From positions 1,937,501 to 2,001,500 of the forward strand of contig OU612074.1 in NCBI GenBank assembly GCA_914767715.1: a stretch of DNA of 64,000 nucleotides, written 5' to 3'. Of the stretch, positions 1 to 12,565 are shown piece by piece. Both the position numbers and the translations under genes were made by a program. Every line of letters starts with the position of its first letter. Within the stretch, counting starts at the first letter, position 1. Below the pieces are notes generated by a model, which was not told where the DNA came from, searched no databases, and worked only from the letters and a program-made list of their open reading frames with translations. The DNA is from Membranipora membranacea (lineage: Eukaryota > Bryozoa > Gymnolaemata > Cheilostomatida > Membraniporidae).

Positions 1-2220
1 ACAGGCTAGTGGAAGGCGTGTAAGCGCATGAATATTATTGGTGTTTTGATTCTCACATGGTCGTATCTTATACTGCCCTTTTTACTATTTTGGTAATCGA
101 TTTGTTGATCTTCCAGCAAGTTATCACGTCAGTATGTTGTATAACTTCTCTGAGTTTGTAAGTTGTGCTGATGGTAGACTATTATTTTCGGATTGTGCCT
201 CGCTTCCCTTTTCAACATAATGAGTAATCTCCTGTGTAGCACTAGCAACTTGGCTATAATTATAATCACTGAGTTTCCATGAGATCGAGCAAAGGAAATT
301 TTGAGGCCATTTGAGCCATGGCAATGCCTCCCGGTCCACATGGCTGGGCAGTTAGCATCAATGGCTGCAGATCGAACCACCTGGGTTCAAGGTTCAGCTT
401 GATCTCAGCCCATGGGTACAGATGCAGTTTTCTAGGCCAAGCCAAGAGGTGACAACTCAGCTTGACCTCAAAATTTACATAGAATCTTAGTGATTACTTA
501 TGTTATTGTTACTCTCTTTTTTTCAGACAAATAGTGGAGGGCACCGAGACGTTAGCTAAAATGGAGGCGGTGCAGACTTTTAATGAGCGACCAATGAAAG
601 ACATTAGAATCACCGAATGTGGAGTTTTGGAATACAAGTTCTAGAGACAATCAAGAATATCATCAACGACAAGAACTCAAAATATGAATACATATGATAC
701 AATTAAAATTATCTCCCCGTATGCTAGTGAGGATAAGAGAAAAGTTAATGCCATTCTTTATTGTTTAAATATGTCTCTACTGTACAAATGTTTTTATCTA
801 CAACATGTTAATAAAACTAATCAAATTTTGAATGAGGGTGTGAAAACTCCCTGTTAAAACCTGAAGGTCACAGAAAGGTGCAAGTATCCTCTAATAGTTT
901 GATCGAAATATTATACCAACATAAACAATCCTTGATATAATCATGAGCTGACACACCATTAGACCTTGCAAAAAATTACAAGTAATAATTACAAAAATAA
1001 TAGAACATGGTTTTCTTTTTTTAGTTTGTTCATAATATTGACACACGCACCCATTGCAGTTGTCATAAATCTATAGTGTGTCTCTTCATAAATAGGAAAT
1101 GACATCACCGACAGCTATCTGCATCTCCAGTTTTCGTTTCTTATGTGACTGTGACTTAACTTTAGTCCCCTTTCAGACAATGTTAGCTTGACATAAAATT
1201 GTAAGGTAGCATTCTGGACCGTTATAAAATCCAGCCATCCTGGGGGGGGGGGGGAGGGGATATTTCAATTAAAAACTGTGAAAATCCCGAACTATTTGAA
1301 TGCACCTAGCTGATCGTAGATGTGACCTTATCCACATGCTCTCTGATGGTTTTATATATCTGCTGCGTGACTGGGGCATATTTTTTAGATCTTTATTCTT
1401 TTGTCGTGTCTTACTGCGAGCAGCAGTTGATTGGCTATTGTTCAATGGTGGCACAACTGAAAGTTAGCCATGTTAGTTTTCAGGTTGACAGAGACTTATC
1501 AAACTTCTTTATAGTTACATAGCCTATCCTATCACATGCCATAGGGAACTCCATTGTTGACTAGCATGGTGAAGTGAAACCAAACATAACTTGTGATAAA
1601 TTCAGAGGAGAGATCTTGTTTTTACTACTAAGAAGAGGAAAGATAAAATACGATAATGTGTTCCTATAATCTTTGATATTTCTCTCATTCTGTAACAACG
1701 GACCGTTTTGAGATACATTACCAAAAAGATATTTGGATAAAATAAGCTGTCTGGTTGCTAACTAATTTGATTGTCAAGTTCTTAAAAAAAAATTATATGT
1801 CTTCTGCCCTTTGTAGCGTGCGATGAAATAATTATTAGTATGAATTTCACAGGTAAGCAGCTACCCTGGAATCTTTTTTTTTTAAGAAACTTTTTCATAT
1901 AAATGTCAAAAAAGTGTCAATAAAGCTCATTAGTTGGTTAGAATGTTACCCAAACCTTGGCTTGTCTTGTTTTATGTGGGGGAGGGTAGTGGTATGAGAC
2001 TGTACTCTCCAGAGAACAGGTGATTGACACCTCTAGTCCTCAAAGACACCTGGACAATTTTTATTACTGATAGACTACATCCTTGATGTTAGAAGGGTGA
2101 GTATGTTCCATCTATCAGTGTTGTGAATATGCGAGTTGTCTGAGTTTGAGATATGGGTGATTTGTGAGAGTTTGGTGGTTTGAAGTTGTTCTGAGTATTG
2201 TGGTTTATGGGAAGCAAGAA
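1..2220. other. Intergenic, no supported gene
   Basis: I see no coding sequence, tRNA or recognisable transposon here. Open frames are short and have no family motifs. A run of G with one A lies near 1243-1258. The stretch is AT-rich and resembles decayed intergenic DNA. Confidence 0.5.
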
Positions 2221-2225
2221 GGCAG

Positions 2226-2312
2226 GGTAAATTCCTCGAGACGAGAGTGAGAATCGAACCCAGAACCTCTCGTTTGATAGCCAGGGATGTGGCCATCAAA
2301 GCTCCTCACCCA
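2226..2312 (-). repeat. tRNA-like SINE fragment
   Basis: On the minus strand a pol III B-box-like sequence, GGGTTCGATTC, lies at 2251-2261. About 45 bases upstream of it is a degenerate A-box-like stretch. The spacing is that of a tRNA, but I cannot fold a good acceptor stem, so a SINE head is more likely than a functional tRNA. Confidence 0.4.
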
Positions 2313-3360
2313 AACATTATACCAACTATGCAAACCACCTGAAGTTCTCAAAGCATGTACCCAAAAAAAATGCAATAAGATACAAGTCTAGAGGATAGTT
2401 TCCAATAAACAAATTTCTACGAGACTGGATCGCAAAATATACACGATGATTGGCACATCTACCTGTCCATAACAATGAAAACCTGAGAGTTGTAATAAGC
2501 TCTGTGCCTTCAAGTTTTAAGACCATCCAGCAGAACATGGGCAATATAGCCTGATTAATCGCCTCACAGTCCTCACTAAAAGTACTGGTGGGTCATGCAC
2601 AGGTCAAAAGACCGCCTCAAGAACCTGACATTGATACAGACAACACAATGACAGCTGCCAATATGACAAGGTAAGGGGTGTGTTCTGTTGGTATCAGTTT
2701 TAAAATCTAGCGTATTTGTTGTCACCCATTTAACCTTAATGTTTTGAATTATATGCCTCATCATGTAGCCGAAAGCAGACAAATTTCAACGAATAAGGTA
2801 CTATAACTGTGAAGAAAAGTTTCGATGAGAATCAGACACTGCAAAGGAGAACGTAAACCACGCAATAATCATAAGAGCAAAATATGTAAGTAAAATAAGA
2901 GTATGGGGTGGCCTCTCCCACAAAGGCTTCAGCTCCCAACTACTTAGATGGAATAGTTCTCAATTATCTGTTCAGTTGCTTAGACTTACTTACTTTACTT
3001 ACTTGCTTAGACAGACCAATATTATATTGCCTTTCGCCAAAATGTAATTTTTTGTCTTGAATTCCATGCATGCAATAATTTTTACTTGGTCAGTTTTTTT
3101 AAACATTAAAAACTGCATAAAGCAAATTTGCAAAAACCATAAAGAAGCGCACAAATTTCCATTTTATTTTCTCGTGTGCTGAAGAGCGATGAAAGTCCAT
3201 GTTTGTTTTTCATTTCTACGCATTGATGTTAAAAAACAAAAAACATTTTGTTTTCCGTTTTTTGTTCCGAAACAACAAAGCAAAATATGAAAAGGGAGTC
3301 AATTTTAGTTTTTTGAGTTTCTTATTGATAAAAACCAAAACATTGATATGAATCCTATTT
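2313..3360. other. Intergenic, no supported gene
   Basis: Nothing coding is supported. The part after 3050 becomes rich in runs of A and T (AAAACAAAA / TTTTGTTTT) and grades into the dispersed repeat that follows. Confidence 0.45.
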
Positions 3361-3369
3361 TCTTATTTC

Positions 3370-3860
3370 AACTTTGAATCTCGAAAACAAAAATTGAAAT
3401 ATGAATTGATTATTGTTTTTTCATTTTGATGCTGCAAAACAAAACGAAAATCCAATTCCATATTTTGTTTTTCATTTTTTTTGTTGAAAAACAAAAATCA
3501 AAACATTGCAAATGTAGCCTTATTTTCCTCATGGGGATTTACTGGGGTTTGCGTTTCATGCCACTACCGAATGCTGCTGCCAAAACTGGGTTGTCTGCCT
3601 GAGTCTGGTATGCTGAGATAATTTTGTCAAGTCAAGTCAGCTGCTATAAGGGGCTACTGTGTGGCTTGTCTGCATTGAGGGCTACTGTGTGGCTTGTCTG
3701 CATTGAGGGCCACACAATGTATGTTACAGTGCTTGGGATGGAAGGTTTTCGGTGCAGGTGATTGGTAGTGAATGTTGCTGATGCTGTCGAGCTGCCGCCT
3801 GGTGGCTGCTGCATGTTTGATGCCGATTGTCACATCGAAAACTACATAGCATGTATGTAG
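3370..3860. repeat. Dispersed repeat, copy 1
   Basis: This block matches, in reverse complement and with moderate divergence, the block at about 18650-19070. Shared landmarks are the TTTTGTTTTTCA-rich part, the CCTCATGGGGATTTACTGGGG part and the GCTGCCGCCTGGTGGCTGC part. A 28-base unit beginning GGCTACTGTGTGGC is tandemly duplicated near 3653-3708 in this copy only. No terminal repeats or coding sequence are visible, so the class is unknown. Confidence 0.6.
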
Positions 3861-3869
3861 TTTTGAAAC

Positions 3870-5935
3870 ATGGGTCTTACTTGGAGTTATGCTTTCACAG
3901 TCCTATTATGCAAGTGTCAAAGATGGGATTATAATTGCAAGGACCTGCAAAGTCAACAAACCATTGTCAATTATATGTATGTCAGGTAATGTGGAATAGG
4001 AATATTGAATAAGCTCATGACAAAAATTGATAGCTGAAGATAATTGAGCAAACTATTAACAAGCACATGTGTGATATACTGAATACAAGGATTGATGAGA
4101 CTCAGATACTATCATAGTCCATAAATTTCCTATAGCCTATGACTCCATGTTATAATAAATATAAATAATCGCGGTCAGACGTAACATCTTAAATATAGAT
4201 GGCTATCGGTGCAACCAGCACTTCCAGCTCGATCAACATGACAACGATGACAAAACGCATATATTACAACCTGACAACTACTGATGGCCAACTGTGCCTC
4301 GACTGCGCTGACAGCATGGCCACCGTTGGGTGCGTTCGCCCGACGCACCACCACATCGCCCAATTCTGACTTCCAACAACACCCTAAAAAGAGCGTTCGC
4401 TGCCCAACCAATTCAACCGCTACAAAAAAATCGACTGCCAAGCATAAAATCTTGGGGCAAATCAAACTAAAACAATACACCAGCTAAATGTAGACATCGG
4501 CCTATGACCAATTAACCCTTCACCTCAGCCGGCCCTCATCGACCAGCGACTGACCTGCCCGGCTTGAACATCTGGCCCAAACAACACATGTTTGTCCGGT
4601 ATTCATTTCAAAGCAATACACTAAAGATCCTTCGGCAGCTTGAAAAAATCAATCCTATGCCCATACAGTGAAAAAGATGCCTTTACTTATTCTATTTTCC
4701 TAAAAGCTGCAAAAGTAGTAATGCCAATATTCATGTTTATTCATAGCCTGAGCACCCCAGACTTTTGCCCCTCGCCCCCACCCCTCCCGGCACAATTAAG
4801 TGATGATGATATTTTTTAATGGTGATGGCTAACTGATGGCACTACAGATGATTTTCCCAGAAATCTCTTTTACCTATCCACATTCATTAATTTGCAGTGG
4901 TGCCTAATCCATGTTTATTTACAAATTTTCATTTACAGTAATTTTCATTGGCGATAGCTCGTTTGAATTTACAGTAGACAATTAATCCTTTAATTACAGA
5001 ATCGAACAATTGAAAAATCAAACAATCGAACAAACGATAAATCAGCAAGAATCGATGATGCGTCAGACAGCCAGAATTTGGTTTCATTGTTTTTTTGTGA
5101 TGATCCAAATAAATCTGAATGATAAACATAGCTGAGCTAGAAAACAATGCAACCAGATTTTATTTTACCTTGTGAATTTCATGAATTCTTCCAAGAAATA
5201 AGTTTCATTTAACGTCGGCAAATTTTATGTCAATACACAGTGTTGGCAGGAGTGTATTTCATGAAAGGAATTTTGTTGTACACAATTGGAGCAGGGCTTA
5301 TGTTTGATAATACCTCATACTATTTTCATGCCAGAAGCAGATTTGGTGCTTCTCCTTAATAATCATGTTTTCTACATCCTCAATTAGATGTTGTTTTCTC
5401 GCTAGGCTAAAACTAATAAACCTAACTTACATCGGTACATAAATACACTCCATATCTAGTGGAAATTGCCTCAATCCATATTGAATTAGGCGGTATTGCA
5501 TTGTACCAACTGTCCGACAATGTTTGTGGTTTTCCCTTGTACCGACAATGATTCAGCATACCTAGCTCAATTGGTTTTGACAATTACCCACACAGTTTTC
5601 TCAGGTACCTGTCAATGACTCACAGGTCAATGGTGATCTTTTCTGGTCCCTGATAAGAGAGCAAACAGCAATACAATATTTTGAGCTTACTGCAGCTACT
5701 GCTAAAAAGAAGTTTAGAGCATGTGACCTTCAGCATCCATTCAAGCACCACCAATGATGTTCAGATTTTTATAGGAAAATAACTCCACTGAATGCTGAAG
5801 AGTTGATAATCCTACAACTACAACCTTGTCAAATCTTGATAATACGAAGCCCTCTATCAACAAGCAAGCAAGGTTGAGGATTAAATCGTAAATTTCAAAT
5901 CCTTGATTTGTGCATACTGCTAAGACAACATGTGT
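3870..5935. other. Intergenic, no supported gene
   Basis: Short open frames occur (for example near 4284-4487) but none shows a domain, splice signals or codon pattern that would support a gene. I see no RNA gene. Confidence 0.45.
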
Positions 5936-5942
5936 TAGTATT

Positions 5943-5973
5943 GCATGGATGGATGGATGGATGGATGGATGGA
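5943..5973. repeat. (TGGA)n microsatellite at LINE 3' end
   Basis: About seven tandem TGGA units. Their position directly after the polyadenylation-like signal of the minus-strand LINE suggests they are its 3' tail rather than an independent microsatellite. Confidence 0.7.
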
Positions 5974-7290
5974 TTTTATTACTATCACTGACAGCATTAT
6001 TAAAAGAAAAAATGAGTCGCGAAATACGGTGTAATTGCTGGCACCTTGAATCAGCAAGAAAAAGCAAAGACACTTGGAATAAAAAATCAAATCTCTGTCT
6101 AAAAAAGTATTTCGTTTAAAATAAGAGTGATATGACGCAGAAAACAGTCTCTCCCCAGTGAGCTTCTATGTTTTACTGTACGGTATCTGCCAGATGGACA
6201 TTTACTCAACAAATCATTGATGAAATGATCCTCATCGTGAATATAGCGTAAGGCCAGTGTTCGTGTCTGATTGTCCATCATGGTATAAATGTCGGGATGT
6301 TCAATGCCTAACTTAATAGCGTCCTTGAAAATTTTATACAGGCGTTGCTTGTCAGCAGCATACAAGCTTTTAAAAATAATGGGTAAGCAATAGGAGATTC
6401 GTGATACAATAAAACTTTTAAAAAGCATATTTGATAGTGATTTAGAGCTTAAAAATACAAAATTCCTGACTACATACATCCTTTGAGAGGCGGTTGAGAC
6501 TATACCATGCACATGATCATTAAAACGCAGCTTATCGTCAACTAATACACCAAGATATTTAACTTTATCACTAAAAGCAATAGCAGTATCATTTAAAACA
6601 AGTGTAGGGGTAGAAGGTTTAACATATTGGGTGGAGAGCATCATTTCCTGGGTCTTAGTAGGGTTTAATAAAAGATTTAAATCAGCACATTGTTTAGCAA
6701 TTCTATGGATTTCATCAAAATAGGAGTTGAGATCTGATTGATTAGCTATGCAGCCTATGATGCAAGTGTCATCTGCGTACTTAATTATTGTAACATTACT
6801 CAGGTTTGAGGTAATCCGGTTTGTATATATAGAGAACAAAAGGGGAGACAGACAGCAGCCCTGGGGGGTGCCAGTGTTCGTTATAATAGCATTTTAAGTT
6901 TTACCATCAATAACAGTTCTTTGCACTCTGTTAGTTAAGAAGCTGTAGATCCACTCAGTGACATTGGAGTCAAGATGAGTAAGGTGCGAGATAAGATCAG
7001 GAACATGTATAGTGTTAAAGGCCGATGAAAAGTCTAAGAAGAGGCGTCTAGCATAGTCAATGGTCAATAGTCTGGTCAATAAAGCTGGTGACGGTCGAAG
7101 TTAACAGAGCAGGGCATCTTGTGTAGACCGATTAGCTTGATATGTGAACAATAGGAGTATGAGCCATAATATAATGTTTTACAAGCCGCTCCATCATCTT
7201 GCAGAGACAGCTAGTTAGCGCTATTGGTTGATATGGGCGAGATTTCCTGACGATTTTAAAAAGTTTCTGGTGGTGTTGCAATCTAATTTT
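5943..7290 (-). mobile_element. LINE reverse transcriptase, 3' half, degenerate
   Basis: Read on the minus strand this is the 3' part of a non-LTR retrotransposon polymerase. Visible reverse transcriptase motifs are a finger block (RPYQPIALTSCLCKMMERL, about 7240-7180), a LDFSSAFNTI block with the first catalytic Asp (near 7040) and the YADD catalytic box (near 6775), followed by thumb and C-terminal sequence to a stop at 6099. There are in-frame stops near 6900 and 7130, so it is dead. Downstream of the stop on the same strand lies AATAAAA followed by a (TCCA)n tract at 5943-5973, which looks like the simple-repeat 3' end typical of CR1/L2/Jockey-like LINEs. The 5' part, with the endonuclease, is missing. 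Confidence 0.85.
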
Positions 7291-7637
7291 GCCTGACAAT
7301 GCCTAGCTTCTCTGCAGAGGGATTTATCATATGATTACTTGCCAGCGGTCCTTACCGCCAACCAGTCATGATATTTCACAAATTTAAATTTAAATTATTA
7401 TAGTAATAAACGCTCTGATACCTGGCATATCAACTCCACTATTTGGTCTATTGAATATTTGGCAAGGGCAAATTTTGCCTTTGTGATTAATCTAAAAATT
7501 CTAGCGCGCTAAAGAGAAATTTTCATTGCATTTATGGAACTAAGGTAATGATAGAAAACTAGTATAAAAAATAAGCTCATTTGACCATTAAATTCTCAGT
7601 GATGTTACTCTCATAGCACTCTACGCTGATTTTCCAA

Positions 7638-7830
7638 GTTGAGATGGATATCTAGTGAAATGTAGGAGAGGTATACACCAGAGGGTGCTGGGGGCTGTAA
7701 CAATCAACCTTGAAAGCTCGCCTAGTGGGACTCGAGCCCACAACTCCAGCGGCACTAATCGCCTGGCAGTGAATTGCAAGCACGCTAACAGATTGTGCAG
7801 TTGAGATTGATATCTAGTGAAATGTAACAT
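7638..7830 (-). repeat. tRNA-derived SINE with long target duplication
   Basis: On the minus strand a B-box-like GGGCTCGAGTCCC lies near 7729-7741 and an A-box-like stretch lies upstream of it. The unit is bounded by a direct repeat of about 27 bases with one mismatch (left copy from about 7640, right copy from about 7801; core GATATCTAGTGAAATGTA), which fits a LINE-mobilised SINE insertion. Confidence 0.6.
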
Positions 7831-8212
7831 TGATTGATGGGATAGGGTTATTGAATACTATTTCAATTGAAAAATTCAGGGTACTCAGATCCCTTTGTTT
7901 TAGCCACTGTTTATCTTTGAGATTAATTCTGACACTTTTCGCTTGTGAGTGAGTACAACTCCCAAAATATGAAAATCAAAACTACATATATGCGATGCAG
8001 TTTTTGATGTGTGTACTTTAAGCTTGCACCCTCTGGTGGGTGTGCTGCCGTTGGTGTGTTCCTGATGTGTGCTCAGTGTGCTGCCGATAACACACAGTGT
8101 GTTTAGTTTAGTTAAGTTTATTTTCTCATCCGATATCACGGTATTGATAAAATTGAATGCTTTCAATGTTGGGTTAAAAATGACTAAGAGCGGAGATTAT
8201 AAATATGAGTCA

Positions 8213-8494
8213 TAAAGCCTGGTACCCATCAACTGCTTAACTGTCCCAGGAACTCATCTGCGATCATGCACGACCACTTGTGCATTGCTGTGATTGATGG
8301 GTACAAAATACACAGAGATTGTGCGTTTACAAATACCTTCACATGATAGTAGAATTGATTCTACTTTTGTGCGATATGTTGTGCGATATGATGTGCTGCA
8401 TTTTGTGGTACCCACAAATTCTTTAATGATTGCCAGTGCAAGATCTTAGAAATTCCTGAGATTAAAAAAGCACATTGGTGGGTACAAGGCTTTA
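8213..8494. mobile_element. MITE with GGTACCCA terminal repeats
   Basis: The left end, AAAGCCTGGTACCCATCAA, is the imperfect reverse complement of the right end, TTGGTGGGTACAAGGCTTT, about 280 bp away. The outermost bases can be read as a TA target duplication. There is no coding sequence. The family is not certain; a TA-inserting DNA transposon derivative is likely. Confidence 0.6.
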
Positions 8495-8745
8495 AAAAGG
8501 GGAAAAAGGATTTGGCACGTTTTGGGGACCTACATAGTGTAAGTCAAAAAATAGTTTTGCAGCAATTAGGTGTGACAAATGATCATGCAACATAAGATGA
8601 AGAAACTCCCATTTAAATTTTTATGTCATGAATAATATTGATATTGACTAGGACATTATTTATCATTTCCCTACAGCTTAGAGATGATCCTGAATAACTG
8701 CCAGTGATCCCCTCTTAATTGCCAGCATTCATTATTCTTGTGTCA

Positions 8746-9406
8746 GGTTTGAGCTAGACCAAGTTTGGTCCATTTGCCTGCATTCCGAGTCGCTCCCGAT
8801 CCTCTGGTCACGCCGCAGGCAAAGGGACCAAGAATTAACTACCACTTTGCGGTAATTGTCTGCTCCCAGGTGGGCAGTTTGTGGGCAGTTGATATTTTTA
8901 GCAGGAGATGTGTAACAGACTATAAAATAATATGTTATCAAGTATGAGGATTCCAAATATGGAATTATTTTTCCAAAATATGAACTACAAGCTGAGATAT
9001 CTTGGAAAATGTGTAACCTTTCCTTTTGATGCCAACACACAATTTTTGGAGTTGTCTCCATTCGTCTATAATACATCTGTCTTTATCTCTCAAATTGTCT
9101 GAGATGTTATTATCAGCAACAGGAAACAGCCATTTCTAATGTTAAAAATCAGGACATACGTCTGACATATTGGTCTTTTCTGATTCCTGTGAGCAATATG
9201 GCGTACAATAGTTTACACACACTTTTAACTGAGTTCAAAGAATTATATAGCTTGGGAGCACAAGTACAATCTGTTGGCATGGGCATTTATCAAGACAATC
9301 CCAATGGATTGGTAGTTAATTCTTGATCCCTTTGCCTGTGGCGTGACCAGTGGAAGGGAACAACAGGAATGCAGGCAATTGGATCAAACTTGTTCTAGGT
9401 TTGAGC
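8746..9406. mobile_element. Mutator-like MITE, copy 1
   Basis: The element spans 8755-9397 (643 bp) between perfect 9-bp direct repeats GGTTTGAGC at 8746-8754 and 9398-9406. It has long imperfect terminal inverted repeats of about 90 bp: the left begins TAGACCAAGTTTGGTCC and the right reverse complement begins TAGAACAAGTTTGATCC, and both continue into a GCCTGCATTCC block and a GGTCACGCC-type block. The 9-bp duplication and long termini are characteristic of the Mutator superfamily. There is no transposase. A second copy lies at 59933-60606 in the opposite orientation. Confidence 0.8.
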
Positions 9407-9409
9407 TGG

Positions 9410-11170
9410 TACAGATTTTCACTTTATGGGGCCCATTACGGCCTCATCATAACTTTGCAGTGCTGTTTGCAAAATATCGTAAACACCTAAGTCCCCTTGT
9501 AACATGGGCATGTGTAACTTTTTTACTTTTGAGATAGATAGAATTAATAACCACTGAGTGTAACGTATCCACTGCCTCGATACTGAATTTTATTTTTGTC
9601 TATGTTAAAAGAGATTTTCTGTCTTGTCCCATTTCCTTTATGAAAACCATTGCAAACTACTGATACTGAACAAATCTCCAAAGGCTAGTTCACAACTGCA
9701 GGTAGAAACTGTTGTTTTTGTTCATACGGACGGCTATGTCACCTTGTTTGCCAGAAATCACAAAAAAAAGAGAAATGTATTCTTCAAGATTTTCTTCGAG
9801 GTTCATCAGTAGCTGGGCAGCTTTCCAGTGGTATATGATGATATTTGGATCGGTTATTGACATTGCCTCAATGTATTATAATAGAACGGAGAACTGAATG
9901 GTGTGTTCACACATCATTGGCCTGTAGTTGTCAATTTGTTGTGCAATAGCTGCCGGACTGCCAGAATCAAGTTGATCCAATTGAAAGTAACAAAATATCA
10001 AGAATTATGGCATTGTTGAGTTTTGTGAAGCTTGTGACACCCTTGCTACACAAGTCATCCGATTGTTGGCTGCGATTCTTAGATGTTTGCTGTCATACCA
10101 GTGCATAGTCTGGAAATCTCCAATGGAAGGATGAATGAAAAGAATATAGTGCTTTTTTGATTGATTCGTTTGATAAATTTGCCGCATGCTTCTTCTATGG
10201 TACATTTTATATAAAAATTATTGCTCTCAGCTTAGTCGCAGCTGATATTTTAAAGTTGAAGCTTAATTTTAAGTTTAAGGTTCTACATTGTGGCTGCTAC
10301 AAATTACTGATAAGATTTTTAACTTAATTCGTAATTAAATCTGCTCCTTCTCTACAGCTTGTTTTAATATCTTGTGCACTCCGAACGAGGCCATATCAGA
10401 CAATTCTTCTGAGAGATGTGCTCAATTGAGGTTGCTTGACGTAAATTCTCCATAGCAGGGCTTATCTTAATTACTTCTTTTTTTGTCAATAAATGTGACA
10501 ACTAGAGGTTAAATTGATTTACTTGTACCATTCCGAGGCACTAGCATCCTGGCACAAATCATGTTTTAAGTCTTTGGGCCAGACAGTTGGCTCACTCACA
10601 GTCCCCTTCTTGCCAGTCCCATACATACCAGTGCATTCATGATAAATGTGTTGATTTCACAACCATTCTCATACCCAAGATATCTTAATGCTGGCATCAA
10701 ATCAATCACAGTTTATTAGAGGTATTTATGTATGGTTTATGGCAGATGTCACATGTCTGGTACAGTATAAGTCCAAGTCCAGTGTTACAGTTTGCCAACC
10801 CCTCCACTGTTGTTGGAAGCGTTAGAGTTTTCCAGTTCTTTGAATTACTGAATAAATACCTGGGTAGGCTATTTCTTTCATCATTTCATGGCATCAAAAT
10901 AGTAAAATTTTCACTTTGATTGCAGTGCAGTTGAATTAAGAATAATACTTGTTATACTATTTTAAAATTCCTTGGTTTTTCAAATTAAGTTCACATCTTG
11001 CAAATACTTGAAGTAACTTTCTCTCCAGTCCTTGGTGATTAAGCTTCAGCCATTGAAACCCTCTCCATAGTATGTCTGCCTGATGAGGTGCCTGAACCAG
11101 TGTAATACCCTGGTGGTGACTGTTTGGCTGAAGCTGAGAATACAGTTCTAGCTAAGGCTCTACTCAATTC
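9410..11170. other. Intergenic, no supported gene
   Basis: No domain-bearing open frame, tRNA or clear transposon boundary is visible. Several short frames exist but none has family motifs. Confidence 0.45.
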
Positions 11171-11174
11171 TTAA

Positions 11175-12564
11175 GATGGGAGGCGGTAACTGTAAATTGC
11201 TGAACAGGCTGAACAGACTGAACAGCTGAACAGAATTTCTCAGACTACTTTAATATTCTTCCATGCGATTGGCTATTATTTGGTAGAGAAGGCAACTTCA
11301 AGCAATTTCCAACAATTTGACACTCAAATGAACAAGTTTATTACTCAAACACATTCCTTCTAGCCGAACAATTTTAAGATTATAATGAGTCAACCATTGG
11401 CACCTGATATGGCTTTCCTCCTCATCAGGCACTCGGATGTCTATGTTGAACCGAGTTAGGGCAAGCAAATGAAGAAATCAATGTGCATACACTTATGATT
11501 AGATGGAGTGTTCTATGCATTTCGCCAGTGCAATGCTACAACATTTACTGTGAACACATTACACCATTGAGTCTCAGGAATAACAAATTGATAATGCATA
11601 AGTTAAATTGCCGCTTCCGATAAATAATACATTCATAGCAACACCCTGTTGCAACCCCATCACGTTGTTATCAGATCCCCTATTCACGCACAAACAACTT
11701 TTTCATTGGTATGTCCACTCATCAACATGAATATAACAAAACAGTTGGTCCACTATGATTTTATAACATTATATTATTATTCTTATATAACATAGTGTTG
11801 AAACATAGAGATAGAACTTGGTCATTGAAATGTTTTAAAGTTCAATTTCAATCTACGAACAAACAGGTAACAACTACAAATGACAATTAAAAATGTGTGG
11901 TGTGATTTCTAGAGCGTTTTTCTCTTCTGCATTCATATTGATTCAACATGCTTTGATTCCTTTCATCATATCATACATGGTGTGATTGAGGCGAGTAGTT
12001 GACAGAGTGAGAAAGCGTAAAGTGCTTACAGAATGGTTTGAATCTCAGTTTGCTTGCTCTTATCACCATGTGACCTGCAGATAATAAAAAATAACATCAA
12101 TTGATATCTATCTTTTCAGAATTTCAAAATTAATCATACACACTCAGTTCCCATGATAATTAGCATCTTATGTTTGAATTAAGCGACAGCTTTCAGGGAT
12201 ACATATTTTGAGCTAATCTGGAAAATTGTTGATGGACCAGCATCAATGTTATCCCTAACAATTTGACATCATGTACTGCTATGGCTGCCACACCCGTTTG
12301 CACCTGTTTGCCACATCTGTTTGCATGTTTGATCACTCTGGTTGGTGATTCTCATTTACGTCCTCCAAGTAGGCAGCTTTAAGAGCAAGAGGGAAAACTT
12401 GATTTATGATTTGCACTTACCACTGCTAGTGCTATGTCAATTCCCTGACAAAACCACAGCGCACAGATCTGACACAACATTCTGCAAAGAGTAGTCTGAG
12501 AAATTCTGTTCAGCTGTTCAGTCCGTTCAGCCTGTTCAGCAATTTACAGTTACCCGATGGGAGG
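11175..12564. mobile_element. Non-autonomous Mutator-like element, 1.37 kb
   Basis: The element spans 11184-12555 between 9-bp direct repeats GATGGGAGG at 11175-11183 and 12556-12564. Terminal inverted repeats of about 70 bp begin (C/G)GGTAACTGTAAATTGC and contain four closely spaced CTGAACAG units on the left, mirrored by CTGTTCAG-type units on the right. Such repeated motifs in a terminus could be transposase binding sites. The internal 1.2 kb has no transposase and no recognisable coding sequence. Confidence 0.8.
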
Positions 12565-12565
12565 G

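Noticed and set aside
1243-1258. G-run as a telomeric or quadruplex element
   Set aside because: A single G tract with one A has no repeat unit and no associated structure.
4175-4487. Overlapping frames on both strands as a small gene
   Set aside because: No motif, no splice context and no start context; frames are mirror shadows of the same GC-richer patch.
5943-5973. CRISPR-like or satellite array
   Set aside because: It is a simple TGGA microsatellite at a LINE 3' end; no spacers.
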